Shown: in pieces, positions 11,753 to 20,018 of the stretch
Layout of the letters: each line of letters begins with the position of its first letter
Numbering within the stretch: position 1 is the first letter of the stretch
NCBI RefSeq assembly: GCF_001425625.1
Contig: NZ_LMCP01000001.1
Coordinates: 187,430-251,429 of the forward strand
From: Mesorhizobium sp. Root102
GTDB lineage: Bacteria; Pseudomonadota; Alphaproteobacteria; Rhizobiales; Rhizobiaceae
DNA: 64,000 nucleotides
Reading direction: 5' to 3'
Translations under genes and position numbers: made by a program
The notes under the pieces: model-generated
What the model was told of the DNA's origin: nothing
Seen by the model: the letters and a program-made list of their open reading frames with translations, nothing else
Databases searched by the model: none

Positions 11753-13966
11753 CTAGTCCGCAACGAGTTCAAGCATGATCGTCGACAGCGGCGGCAAGAG
11801 CATAGTCGCGGAGATGCTCCCTCCCTCCGCCCGCGCCTCGACCATGCCGCCATTGCCCTTGCCGGAACCGCCATATTCCGAAGCGTCGGTGTTGATGATT
11901 TCGCGCCATTTGCCGGCCGTCGGCAGCGGCACGCGATAATTGTCGCGCGGCACCGGCGTGAAATTGGAAATGACGGCCACCGAGTTGCCGCCCGGTGCGC
12001 TGCGCAGCCAGGCAAAAACCGAATTCTGGCTGTCGTCGACGATCAGCCAGGAAAACCCTTCCGGCTCGCAATCACGGCCATGTAGCGCCGGGCGCGAACG
12101 GTAGAGATAGTTGAGATCGCGCACCGTCTGCCAGACGCCGCGATGCGGGCGGAACTCCAGCAGGTTCCAGTCGAGCGCGCGCGCCTCGCTCCATTCGCGG
12201 CGCTGCGCGAACTCCTGCCCCATGAACAGCAGCTTCTTGCCGGGATAACCCCACATGAAAGCGTAGTACGCGCGCAATGTCGCGAATTTCTGCCAGTCGT
12301 CGCCGGCCATTTTGCCAAGCAGCGTGCCTTTGCCGTGCACGACCTCGTCATGCGAGAGCGGCAGCACGAAATTTTCCGAGAAGGCGTAGGTCAGGCCGAA
12401 GGTGAGGTCGTTGTGGTGATGTTTGCGGAAGATGGGCTCCTTGGAGAAATACTCCAGCGTGTCGTGCATGAAGCCCATGTTCCACTTGAAGCCGAAGCCC
12501 AGGCCGCCTTCATGCATCGGTGCCGAGACCTTCGGCCAGGAGGTCGATTCCTCGGCGATGGTCATGACGCCCGGATGGTGGCCGTAGACCTCCTTGTTCA
12601 TCTTCTGCAGGAAGCTGACCGCCTCGAGGTTCTCGCGGCCGCCCTTCTCGTTGGGGATCCATTCGCCGGCCTTGCGCGAATAGTCGAGGTAGAGCATCGA
12701 GGCGACCGCATCAACGCGCAAACCGTCGACATGATATTTCTCGGCCCAGAACAAGGCGTTGTTGACGAGGAACGACACCACCTCGCGGCGGCCAAAATTG
12801 TAGATCGCGGTGTTCCAGTCGGGATGAAAACCCTTGCGCGGATCGGCATGTTCATAGAGCGCGGTGCCGTCGAAGTTGGCAAGGCCGTGCGCGTCGACCG
12901 GGAAATGCGCCGGCACCCAGTCGAGGATGACACCGACGCCGGCGCGGTGGGCGCCATCGACGAAACGAGCAAAGCCGTCCGGGTCGCCGAAGCGGGCCGA
13001 CGGCGCGTAGAGGCCGGTCGTCTGGTAGCCCCAGGACGGGTCATAGGGGTGTTCAGAGATCGGCATGAATTCGATATGGGTGAAACCGGTCTCGACCACA
13101 TAGGGGATCAGCCGGTCGGCCAACTCGTCCCATGACAGGAACGTACCGTCGTCGTGAAGTTGCCAGGAGCCGGCATGGACCTCGTAGATCGAGATGGCTT
13201 CGCGCCGGTGATCGGCATTGCGCCAGAAATTGCGGTGCGCCTCGTCGCCCCACTCATGCGCCGGTGGCACGGCCACGACCGAAGCAGTGGCCGGACGCAA
13301 TTCAGATTTGAAGGCGAACGGGTCGGCTTTCAGCGGCAGTCTCACGCCATCGGGACCGATGATCTCGTATTTGTAGGGCCGACCGGCACCGATATCGGGC
13401 ACGAACAGTTCCCAGATGCCGGTGTCGCGGCGATCACGCATCGTGTGCCGGCGACCGTCCCATTCGTTGAAGTCGCCGACCACCGAGACGCGCCGTGCAT
13501 TGGGAGCCCAGACGGCGAAATGCACTCCGGAAGCGCCTTCGTGGTCGATGACATGGGCGCCGAGCTTATCGAACAGCCTGAGGTGCGAGCCTTGGGCGAT
13601 GTAGTAGTCGTCCATCGGGCCAAGCACCGGACCGAACGAATAGGGATCGGTCAGCCACCAGTCGCCGCCGGCATTGCGCGCGTGATAGCGCAGGGGCTGC
13701 CGCTTCTTGATCGAGAGCTTGCCTTCGAAAAAGCCGCCGTCGTCGCGCCTGGACAGTTCACCCGCGATGGTGCCGGTCAGCGTATAAGCGGTAACGAATT
13801 CGGCATGCGGAACGAAGCATCGGGCATACAGGCTCTTGCCGATCTCATGGACACCAAGGACCGCGAAGGGATCTCCGTGCGTGCCGGCAACAATCGCCGC
13901 AACATCGCTGGCTTGCGCCAGTCCGTCCGGCCCGCTTGTCGCAGCGGTCGCGCGCGGCTTCTTCAT
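11753..13966 (-). CDS. glgB: 1,4-alpha-glucan branching enzyme
   Basis: This enzyme of about 737 residues introduces alpha-1,6 branches into glycogen (GH13). Two N-terminal CBM48-like modules (about 20-120 and 125-240) precede the barrel. The catalytic set is visible: DGLRVDAVASMLYLD (nucleophile Asp419), MTIAEESTSWP (acid/base Glu472) and PLSHDEVVHGKGTL (Asp540). Translation could start at a GTG eight codons upstream, but GGGGAGGG within that stretch fits ATG 13966 better. It follows glgP by 94 bases and precedes glgC. Length and domain order are those of the long, E. coli-type GlgB. Confidence 0.96.
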   Translation of the reverse strand: MKKPRATAATSGPDGLAQASDVAAIVAGTHGDPFAVLGVHEIGKSLYARCFVPHAEFVTAYTLTGTIAGELSRRDDGGFFEGKLSIKKRQPLRYHARNAGGDWWLTDPYSFGPVLGPMDDYYIAQGSHLRLFDKLGAHVIDHEGASGVHFAVWAPNARRVSVVGDFNEWDGRRHTMRDRRDTGIWELFVPDIGAGRPYKYEIIGPDGVRLPLKADPFAFKSELRPATASVVAVPPAHEWGDEAHRNFWRNADHRREAISIYEVHAGSWQLHDDGTFLSWDELADRLIPYVVETGFTHIEFMPISEHPYDPSWGYQTTGLYAPSARFGDPDGFARFVDGAHRAGVGVILDWVPAHFPVDAHGLANFDGTALYEHADPRKGFHPDWNTAIYNFGRREVVSFLVNNALFWAEKYHVDGLRVDAVASMLYLDYSRKAGEWIPNEKGGRENLEAVSFLQKMNKEVYGHHPGVMTIAEESTSWPKVSAPMHEGGLGFGFKWNMGFMHDTLEYFSKEPIFRKHHHNDLTFGLTYAFSENFVLPLSHDEVVHGKGTLLGKMAGDDWQKFATLRAYYAFMWGYPGKKLLFMGQEFAQRREWSEARALDWNLLEFRPHRGVWQTVRDLNYLYRSRPALHGRDCEPEGFSWLIVDDSQNSVFAWLRSAPGGNSVAVISNFTPVPRDNYRVPLPTAGKWREIINTDASEYGGSGKGNGGMVEARAEGGSISATMLLPPLSTIMLELVAD

Positions 13967-14060
13967 CAGGCAGCGTCCCTCCCCGGGCACCGAGTATTTT
14001 GTTCTAGGGTGTGCATTTCACACCCTGGGACCACATTGTTCGCGGCCTCATGCAACCACA

Positions 14061-16529
14061 TCAGACAGGTACGTTCCAGATTTCTTTCGCATATTGGCGG
14101 ATCGTGCGATCGGAGGAGAACCAGCCGACACGCGCAACGTTGCGGATCGCCTTGGCGTACCAGTCGGGACTGTTGCGCCAGACGGCATCGACTTCGCGCT
14201 GCGCAGCGGCGTAGGCGTCGAAATCTGCGGCGACCATGAACCAGTCGCTCTGATAGAGACCGTTCATCAAGTCGCGGTAACGCTCCGGATCGTCCGGCGA
14301 AAAGACACCCGACGAAACGGCAGCAACCGCTTGCGCCAGTTCGGGTGATGCTTCGATGACGGCGCGCGGATCGTAGCCGTTGTTGCGCCGCTCAGCGACC
14401 TCGGCGGTGGTCAGGCCGAAGATGAAGATATTGTCGTCGCCGACGCACTCCTTGATCTCGACATTGGCGCCGTCGAGCGTGCCGATGGTCAGCGCACCAT
14501 TCAGCGCGAACTTCATGTTGCCGGTGCCTGACGCTTCCATGCCGGCGGTCGAGATCTGCTCGGACAGGTCGGCCGCCGGCATCATGATCTCGGCCAGGCT
14601 GACATTGTAGTTTGGCACGAACACCACCTTCAGCAAACCGCGCACGGCCGGATCGCGGTTGATGACCTTGGCGACGTCGTTGGCGAGTTTGATGATCAGT
14701 TTGGCATTGTGGTAGCTGGGTGCCGCCTTGCCGCCGAAGAATTTCACGCGCGGCATCCAGTCGCGCTCGGGATGCGAGCGGATCTGGTCGTAGAGAGCGA
14801 TCGCCTCAAGGATGTTCAGAAGCTGGCGCTTGTATTCATGGATGCGCTTGATCTGGATATCGAACAGCGCCGAGGGATCGACCTTGATGCCGAGCCGGTC
14901 GGCGACGAGGTTGGCCAGCCGCGCCTTGTTGGCGCGCTTGACGGCGGCGAACTTGTCGCGAAAGGCGGCATCGCCGGCGAAGACGTCGAGACCCTTGATG
15001 GCGTCGATGTCGTCGAGAAAACGGTCGCCGATCGTCTCGCGGGCGAGCGACGTCAGCCCGGGATTGCACTGGATCAGCCAGCGCCGCGGCGTGATGCCGT
15101 TGGTCTTGTTGTTGATGCGATCGGGATAGAGTTTGTGCAGGTCGGCGAACACCGTTTCCTTCATCAGGTCGGTGTGAAGCGCCGAAACGCCGTTGATCGA
15201 GTGCGAGCCGACAAAGGCCAGATTGCCCATGCGCACCCGACGGTCGCCGTTTTCCTGGATCAGCGAGATGCGACTGATCTGCTCGTCGGAGAACTGGTCG
15301 GAGGCGCGCGCCTCAAGAAGCACTTCGGCATTGATGGCGTAGACGATCTGCATGTGGCGCGGCAGCAGCCGCTCAAAGAGCGGCACCGGCCAGCTTTCCA
15401 GCGCTTCAGGAAGCAGCGTGTGGTTGGTGTAGCCGAAGGTCCGCTTGGTGATGCTCCAGGCAAGGTCGAAATCCATGCCGTGGACATCCATCAACAGGCG
15501 CATCAACTCGGGGACAGCGATGGCCGGATGGGTGTCGTTGAGATGGATCGCAGCCTTGTCGGGCAGCGACTTCAGGTCGCCATACTGGCTGAGATGGCGC
15601 TGGACGATGTCCTGCAGCGAGGCGGTGGAGAAGAAGTATTCTTGCCTGAGCCGCAGTTCCTGCCCGGCCTTGTGTGAATCGGCGGGGTAGAGCACGCGCG
15701 ACAAGGCATCGGCCTTGTTGCTTTCGGCAAGCGCACCGATGTGGTCGCCGGCATTGAACTTGTCGAGCAGGATCGGATCGACAGGCATGCCCGACCAGAG
15801 CCGCAGCGTGTTGACGCGATTGGCCCGCCAACCGACGACGGGCGTGTCATAGGCGACGGCCAGTACATGCTCGGTCGGCTTCCAGACATGGCGTTCGAGC
15901 CGGCCGTCCTTGGAGGTGATCGATTCCACTGAACCGCCGAAACCGACCTCGAAAGAGCGCTCACGGCGTTCGAATTCCCAGGGATTGCCGTGATCGAGCC
16001 AGGTCTCGGGCAGTTCGACCTGCCAGCCGTCATGAATCTCCTGGCGGAACATGCCGTTGGCATAGCGGATGCCATAGCCATGCGTGGGAATGTCGACGGT
16101 CGCCATGCTTTCCATGAAGCAGGCGGCAAGCCGGCCGAGGCCGCCATTGCCGAGTGCCGCGTCCGGCTCGAGAGCGGCGATCAGATCGAGATCGACGCCC
16201 AGCGACGACAGCGCCGCGCGCATATTGTCCATCAGGCCGAGATTGGAGAAGGCGTCGCGCATCAGGCGGCCGATAAGGAACTCCAGCGACAGATAATAGA
16301 CGCGCTTTTCCTGCTGGTCGTAGGCCTCCTTCGTCGCCTGCATCCAGTGGTCGACGATGCGGTCGCGCACGACCTTGATCGAGGCGGTCAGCCAGTCGTA
16401 CTGGGTCGCGACGGTGGTGTCCTTGCCAACCCGGTATTTGAGGGCCTTCAAGACTTCCGCGGCGAGTGTCTTGGGATCGGGATTTTCAAGTTCGGGCTGG
16501 GGAGCTTCGGATGTCATCGCGCGCGTCAT
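14061..16529 (-). CDS. glgP: glycogen phosphorylase
   Basis: This 822-residue GT35 enzyme phosphorolyses alpha-1,4-glucan to glucose-1-phosphate. The pyridoxal-phosphate lysine is in EASGTGNMKFALNG (Lys673), and the N-terminal VYYLSLEFLIGR and the ALGNGGLGRLAACF block are conserved. It is the first large gene of the glycogen operon, so degradative and biosynthetic enzymes share one transcript. The ATG is preceded by AGAGG and overlaps the stop of a 14-codon leader ORF through ATGA. An in-frame ATG four codons later is a possible alternative start. A weak promoter candidate on the minus strand, TTGAAT (16613-16608) and TAGCAT (16591-16586) with a 16-base spacer, lies upstream of the leader. 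Confidence 0.96.
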   Translation of the reverse strand: MTRAMTSEAPQPELENPDPKTLAAEVLKALKYRVGKDTTVATQYDWLTASIKVVRDRIVDHWMQATKEAYDQQEKRVYYLSLEFLIGRLMRDAFSNLGLMDNMRAALSSLGVDLDLIAALEPDAALGNGGLGRLAACFMESMATVDIPTHGYGIRYANGMFRQEIHDGWQVELPETWLDHGNPWEFERRERSFEVGFGGSVESITSKDGRLERHVWKPTEHVLAVAYDTPVVGWRANRVNTLRLWSGMPVDPILLDKFNAGDHIGALAESNKADALSRVLYPADSHKAGQELRLRQEYFFSTASLQDIVQRHLSQYGDLKSLPDKAAIHLNDTHPAIAVPELMRLLMDVHGMDFDLAWSITKRTFGYTNHTLLPEALESWPVPLFERLLPRHMQIVYAINAEVLLEARASDQFSDEQISRISLIQENGDRRVRMGNLAFVGSHSINGVSALHTDLMKETVFADLHKLYPDRINNKTNGITPRRWLIQCNPGLTSLARETIGDRFLDDIDAIKGLDVFAGDAAFRDKFAAVKRANKARLANLVADRLGIKVDPSALFDIQIKRIHEYKRQLLNILEAIALYDQIRSHPERDWMPRVKFFGGKAAPSYHNAKLIIKLANDVAKVINRDPAVRGLLKVVFVPNYNVSLAEIMMPAADLSEQISTAGMEASGTGNMKFALNGALTIGTLDGANVEIKECVGDDNIFIFGLTTAEVAERRNNGYDPRAVIEASPELAQAVAAVSSGVFSPDDPERYRDLMNGLYQSDWFMVAADFDAYAAAQREVDAVWRNSPDWYAKAIRNVARVGWFSSDRTIRQYAKEIWNVPV

Positions 16530-16570
16530 GCTGCCTCTCGTGCGGTTGCCACGATCATACCGGCTTTCAT
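16526..16570 (-). CDS. putative 14-codon leader ORF upstream of glgP
   Basis: A short frame encoding MKAGMIVATAREAA starts at ATG 16570 behind a strong GGGAGG site with a four-base spacer. Its stop overlaps the glgP start codon as ATGA. The glgP start itself has only a modest AGAGG site, so ribosomes finishing the leader could reinitiate on glgP. This is read directly from the sequence; that the peptide is made is inference. It could be a chance frame, since 14 codons carry little statistical weight, but the combination of strong site and coupled stop is notable. The peptide has no run of one amino acid that would suggest amino-acid-starvation attenuation. Confidence 0.35.
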   Translation of the reverse strand: MKAGMIVATAREAA

Positions 16571-16720
16571 CGTTCCTCCCAGCCCATGCTAGCCGATACC
16601 ACTACATATTCAATCGATTTAGATCAGCGCATACTGGCTTACCCTGCGGCAATTTGACAGTTCGAAGCGTGACGCGCCCAGGCGATCCCGCGCGACACGC
16701 TTCAAATTTCTTGTTCCATA

Positions 16721-16764
16721 CATGTCGTTGTTCCCAAAACCGCTACGCACTTTTGGGCGACATG
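16721..16764. repeat. intergenic palindrome after frcA (rhizobial repeat-like)
   Basis: Two nested inverted repeats form one hairpin: CATGTCG (16721-16727) pairs with CGACATG (16758-16764), and CCCAAAA (16733-16739) with TTTTGGG (16751-16757), around an 11-base loop. It ends two bases from the last base of frcA. Very similar CCCAAAA..TTTTGGGCGACATG palindromes recur between genes in Mesorhizobium and related genomes, as I remember them; this is not checked. It may end or stabilise the frcBCA transcript. There is no U-tract, so it is not a canonical intrinsic terminator. Confidence 0.6.
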
Positions 16765-16766
16765 CA

Positions 16767-17555
16767 TCAAGCCGCCAGCGCCGCCTCGGGCGGAACCTTT
16801 GCGCCGGTCATGAAGGCGACGGCATCGGACATCGTATATTGCTTGGGATCGATGACGCAGAGGCGACGCCCCAGCCGGTGGATGTGAATGCGGTCGGCCA
16901 CTTCGAAGACATGTGGCATATTGTGCGAGATCAGAACGATCGGCAGGCCGCGCTTCTTGACGTCGAGGATCAGTTCGAGCACGCGGCGGCTTTCCTTGAC
17001 GCCAAGGGCGGCCGTCGGTTCGTCCATGATCACCACACGGCTGCCGAAGGCGGCGGCGCGCGCCACCGCCACGCCCTGGCGCTGGCCGCCTGAAAGCGTC
17101 TCCACCGCCTGGCTGATGTTCTGGATGGTCATCAGGCCAAGCTCAGTGAGCTTGTCGCGGGCGCGCTTTTCCATCGCCGGACGGTCGAGCATACGAAGCC
17201 AGTCGCCCAGAAAACCCGGTTTACGGATCTCGCGGCCAAGGAACATGTTGTCGGCGATCGAGAGTGCCGGCGACAGCGCCAGATTCTGATAGACGGTTTC
17301 AATGCCGGCTTCGCGGGCCTCCATCGGTGATTTGAAGGCGACAGGTTTGCCTTCAAGCCGGATCTCGCCTTCGTCGGGTACGGCCGCGCCGGAAATCGCC
17401 TTGATGAGCGACGACTTGCCGGCGCCATTGTCGCCTATGACGGCGAGGATTTCGCCGGGGTAAAGGTCGAAGTCGGCATTGTCGAGGGCGGTGACACGGC
17501 CATAGCGCTTGACCAGTCCACGAGCGGTGAGAATGGGTTCCTGGGTCATGGTCAT
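16767..17555 (-). CDS. frcA: fructose ABC transporter ATP-binding protein FrcA
   Basis: This 262-residue ATPase powers carbohydrate import (CUT2 family). It has a single nucleotide-binding domain, unlike the duplicated RbsA/MglA type, which matches FrcA of Sinorhizobium. Walker A is GDNGAGKSS, the signature LSGGQRQGV, Walker B VVIMDEPTAALG, and the switch His is in LISHNMP. The ATG overlaps the frcC stop as ATGA, which fixes the start; the frame is open further upstream but inside frcC. Order frcB-frcC-frcA is that of the known fructose, ribose and mannose transporter of S. meliloti. The substrate is inferred from homology and from the linked kinase. Confidence 0.92.
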   Translation of the reverse strand: MTMTQEPILTARGLVKRYGRVTALDNADFDLYPGEILAVIGDNGAGKSSLIKAISGAAVPDEGEIRLEGKPVAFKSPMEAREAGIETVYQNLALSPALSIADNMFLGREIRKPGFLGDWLRMLDRPAMEKRARDKLTELGLMTIQNISQAVETLSGGQRQGVAVARAAAFGSRVVIMDEPTAALGVKESRRVLELILDVKKRGLPIVLISHNMPHVFEVADRIHIHRLGRRLCVIDPKQYTMSDAVAFMTGAKVPPEAALAA

Positions 17556-18613
17556 GCCGAAACCTTTCTGATCCATTGGTCGACTGCCACGGCGCCGATG
17601 ATCAGCACACCGGTGAGCAGCACTTTCCATTGAGGATCGGCGCCCAGCATGTTGAGGCCCATGGAGACGACGCCGACGATCATCGCGCCGAACAGCGTGC
17701 CCAGGATCGAGCCGCGTCCGCCAAACAGAGAAATACCGCCGATCACCGTCGCGGTGATCGCCTGGAGATTATAGTCGGTGACGGCGGCTGACGGCGAGAT
17801 CGAGCCGTTGCGGCCGATGGAGACCCAGGCAGCGAAAGCGGCGATCAGTCCGGCAAGGGTGTAGACCGTCATCAGCACCTTCTTGGTCTGGATGCCCGAC
17901 AGCTTCGCCGCCTCCTGATCATCGCCAACGGCGTATACATGGCGGCCCCATGCCGTGTGATTGAGCACGTACCACAGGATCAGAACGAGCACGACCGTGG
18001 CAATGACACCGAGCGTCAGCACCGCGGTGCCAATCTTGAAGCTTAATGCAAACAGATGCAGCAGCGGCGCCTGGGTGTCGACGTCGGTGTCGCGGATCGT
18101 CTCATTGGCCGAATAGATGAAGTTCGTGGCCATGACGATGTTCCAGGTGCCTAGCGTCACGATGAATGGCGGCAGCTTCATGTAGGCGACCAGCACCCCG
18201 TTGAGCAGCCCGCAGGCCGCGCCGGCGGCAAGCCCGATCGCCACGGCGAGCACGCTCGGCATGCCGTAGCTGACCGCGCAATTGCCCATGATCACTGCTG
18301 AAATCACCATGATCACGCCGATCGACAGATCGATGCCGGCGGTCAGGATGACCAATGTCTGCGCAGCACCCAGAATGCCGATGATGGCGATCTGCTGCAG
18401 GATCAGCGTCAGCGTGTAGGACGAAAAGAAGCGTCCTCCGATGGTGATGCCGAAGACGACGATCGCCAGAACCAGCACGATCAATGGCACTGCGGCCGGC
18501 GTCGAATGCAGGAAATGCTGGATGCGCTTGACGGCCGATTTGTGCTCGTCAAAAGCGGCAACGCTTGTATCGCTGCTCGAGAGAACCTTCTCGAATTCCT
18601 GAGCTTGAGCCAT
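17552..18613 (-). CDS. frcC: fructose ABC transporter permease FrcC
   Basis: This 353-residue inner-membrane permease of the RbsC/CUT2 family forms the sugar channel with FrcA. About ten hydrophobic segments follow a 50-residue cytoplasmic N-terminus. The family's LTAGIDLSIG motif is near residue 95, and the C-terminal LFGGRGSILGTLFGAMIVG loop is the site that contacts the ATPase. The start is the ATG right after GGGGAGGAAAC; the longer open frame upstream is rejected. It lies 160 bases after frcB, with a hairpin between them, and overlaps frcA by four bases. Confidence 0.92.
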   Translation of the reverse strand: MAQAQEFEKVLSSSDTSVAAFDEHKSAVKRIQHFLHSTPAAVPLIVLVLAIVVFGITIGGRFFSSYTLTLILQQIAIIGILGAAQTLVILTAGIDLSIGVIMVISAVIMGNCAVSYGMPSVLAVAIGLAAGAACGLLNGVLVAYMKLPPFIVTLGTWNIVMATNFIYSANETIRDTDVDTQAPLLHLFALSFKIGTAVLTLGVIATVVLVLILWYVLNHTAWGRHVYAVGDDQEAAKLSGIQTKKVLMTVYTLAGLIAAFAAWVSIGRNGSISPSAAVTDYNLQAITATVIGGISLFGGRGSILGTLFGAMIVGVVSMGLNMLGADPQWKVLLTGVLIIGAVAVDQWIRKVSA

Positions 18614-18715
18614 GTTTCCTCCCCGTTGGGTGCCAGCCACGCGCCAACACCCGTCCACGCTTTTCCGGTCTGTCGCCGGGATTGTTCGCGGTCACGCGAC
18701 CCATCGTCCACCCGA

Positions 18716-18743
18716 AGCGGCCGGGGATCAAGCCCCGACCGCT
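18716..18743 (-). promoter_or_regulatory. intercistronic hairpin between frcB and frcC
   Basis: AGCGG-C-CGGGG (18716-18726) pairs with CCCCG-A-CCGCT (18733-18743) around a six-base loop, an 11-position stem with one mismatch. No T-run follows on the minus strand, so it is not a standard terminator. It sits 30 bases after the stop of the binding-protein gene. In many sugar transporter operons such structures protect the binding-protein mRNA so that it is made in excess over the permease and ATPase; that role here is inference. Confidence 0.6.
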
Positions 18744-18773
18744 CAGGTTCCGTAGATGCCTGTCAGACCGGCA

Positions 18774-19808
18774 TCAGCCCCAGCACTTGGCGAGGCCTTC
18801 CTTGGTGTCGATGGACTTCACGCCAGTGGCCGGCTTGTCGGTCACCAGGTTGACGCCGGTATCGAAGAAATTCTTGCCTTCGGTCGGCTTCGGCTTGGTT
18901 CCGTCCTTGGCGAAAGCGGCGATCGCCTCGATGCCAAGTGCTGCCATCTGCAGTGGATATTGCTGCGACGTGGCGCCGATGACACCTTCGGCCACTGATT
19001 TCACGCCGGGGCAGCCGCCGTCGACGGAAACGATCAGCACCTGGCTTTCGAGGCCGACGGCCTTCAGCGCCTGGTAGGCGCCGACAGCGGCCGGCTCGTT
19101 GATGGTGTGGATGACGTTGATGGTGTTGTCCTTCTGCAGAAGGTTCTCCATCGCCTTGCGGCCGCCCTCCTCGTTGCCGTTTGTGACATCGTGGCCGACG
19201 ATGCGCGGATCGTCCTCATCGCCGATCTTGTTGGGATCCTTCACATCGATGCCGTAGCCCATCATGAAGCCCTGGTCGCGCAGGACGTCGACGGTCGGCT
19301 GCGAAGGGGTCAGGTCAAGGAAACCGATCTTGGCGTCCTTGGCCTTGTCGCCGAGCGTGGCGGCGGCCCAGGCGCCGATCAGCTTGCCGGCTTCGAGATT
19401 GTCCGTCGCAAAGGTCGCGTCGGCCGCGTCGATGGGATCGAGCGGCGTGTCGAGCGCGATCACCAGCAGGCCGGCATCACGCGCCTTCTTCACGGTCGGC
19501 ACGATGCCCTTGGTGTCGGACGCGGTGATCAGGATACCCTTGGCGCCGTCGGCGATGCAGCTTTCGATCGCCGCGACCTGGCTCTCGCTGTCGCCGTCGA
19601 TCTTGCCGGCGTAGGTCTTGAGGTCGACGCCGAGTTCCTTGGCTTTTGCGGTCGCGCCTTCCTTCATCTTGACGAAGAAGGGATTGGTGTCGGTCTTGGT
19701 GATCAGGCAGGCGCCGACACCGGCCGCGGATGCGGACGAGGCAAACGCCATCAGGCCAAGAGCCGCGGCGGCAAACACGGTCGATTTCAACAGTTTTGTA
19801 TTGGTCAC
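18774..19808 (-). CDS. frcB: fructose ABC transporter solute-binding protein FrcB
   Basis: This 344-residue periplasmic sugar-binding protein belongs to the ribose/galactose-binding family. A signal peptide (about residues 1-28, ending Ala-Ser-Ala-Ala) precedes a mature domain beginning [19 protein letters not shown]. Internal segments such as [21 protein letters not shown] and [15 protein letters not shown] match the FrcB type closely. Translation most likely starts at GTG 19808, preceded by GGGAGGAAAATC; an upstream in-frame ATG at 19868 has no ribosome-binding site and would spoil the signal peptide. It is the first gene of frcBCA, read away from the ROK regulator. Confidence 0.93.
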   Translation of the reverse strand: MTNTKLLKSTVFAAAALGLMAFASSASAAGVGACLITKTDTNPFFVKMKEGATAKAKELGVDLKTYAGKIDGDSESQVAAIESCIADGAKGILITASDTKGIVPTVKKARDAGLLVIALDTPLDPIDAADATFATDNLEAGKLIGAWAAATLGDKAKDAKIGFLDLTPSQPTVDVLRDQGFMMGYGIDVKDPNKIGDEDDPRIVGHDVTNGNEEGGRKAMENLLQKDNTINVIHTINEPAAVGAYQALKAVGLESQVLIVSVDGGCPGVKSVAEGVIGATSQQYPLQMAALGIEAIAAFAKDGTKPKPTEGKNFFDTGVNLVTDKPATGVKSIDTKEGLAKCWG

Positions 19809-19920
19809 GATTTTCCTCCCAGTGGAACCATTCCGATGCCGGCCAACCGGCACCTGCAGCGCATCCAACGAAATTCTCCCAGTGTGGACGCTGCCTCAAC
19901 AGACACCAGGCCGAAGCCTC

Positions 19921-19956
19921 TGTCAATAATTAAATCACTCTTATTTATTATTGACA
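19921..19956. promoter_or_regulatory. palindromic operator/promoter between frcB and frcR
   Basis: TGTCAATAAT (19921-19930) and ATTATTGACA (19947-19956) are exact inverted repeats, 26 bases centre to centre, in an AT-rich patch within the 210-base divergent intergenic region. Each arm contains TTGACA reading outward: on plus at 19951-19956 towards frcR and on minus at 19926-19921 towards frcB. They could therefore be the -35 elements of both promoters; the -10 boxes 17 bases further on are weak (CATTCT on plus). The symmetric position fits binding of the ROK regulator encoded next door, which would switch both arms together. Observed: the palindrome. Inferred: its function. Confidence 0.65.
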
Positions 19957-20018
19957 GCATTGCTTCGTTCACCCATTCTGGCCCAAAAGCATTGAGGGGA
20001 AACGACGGGAGGAACAGG

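Noticed and set aside
12143..15677. Long plus-strand frames opposite glgB and glgP
   Set aside because: They are antisense shadows of well-identified genes and lack ribosome-binding sites and homology.
19107..20018. The frcR reading frame stays open for about 300 codons upstream of the chosen start
   Set aside because: That part is antisense to frcB, and a GTG with a good ribosome-binding site starts exactly at the ROK-type N-terminus.
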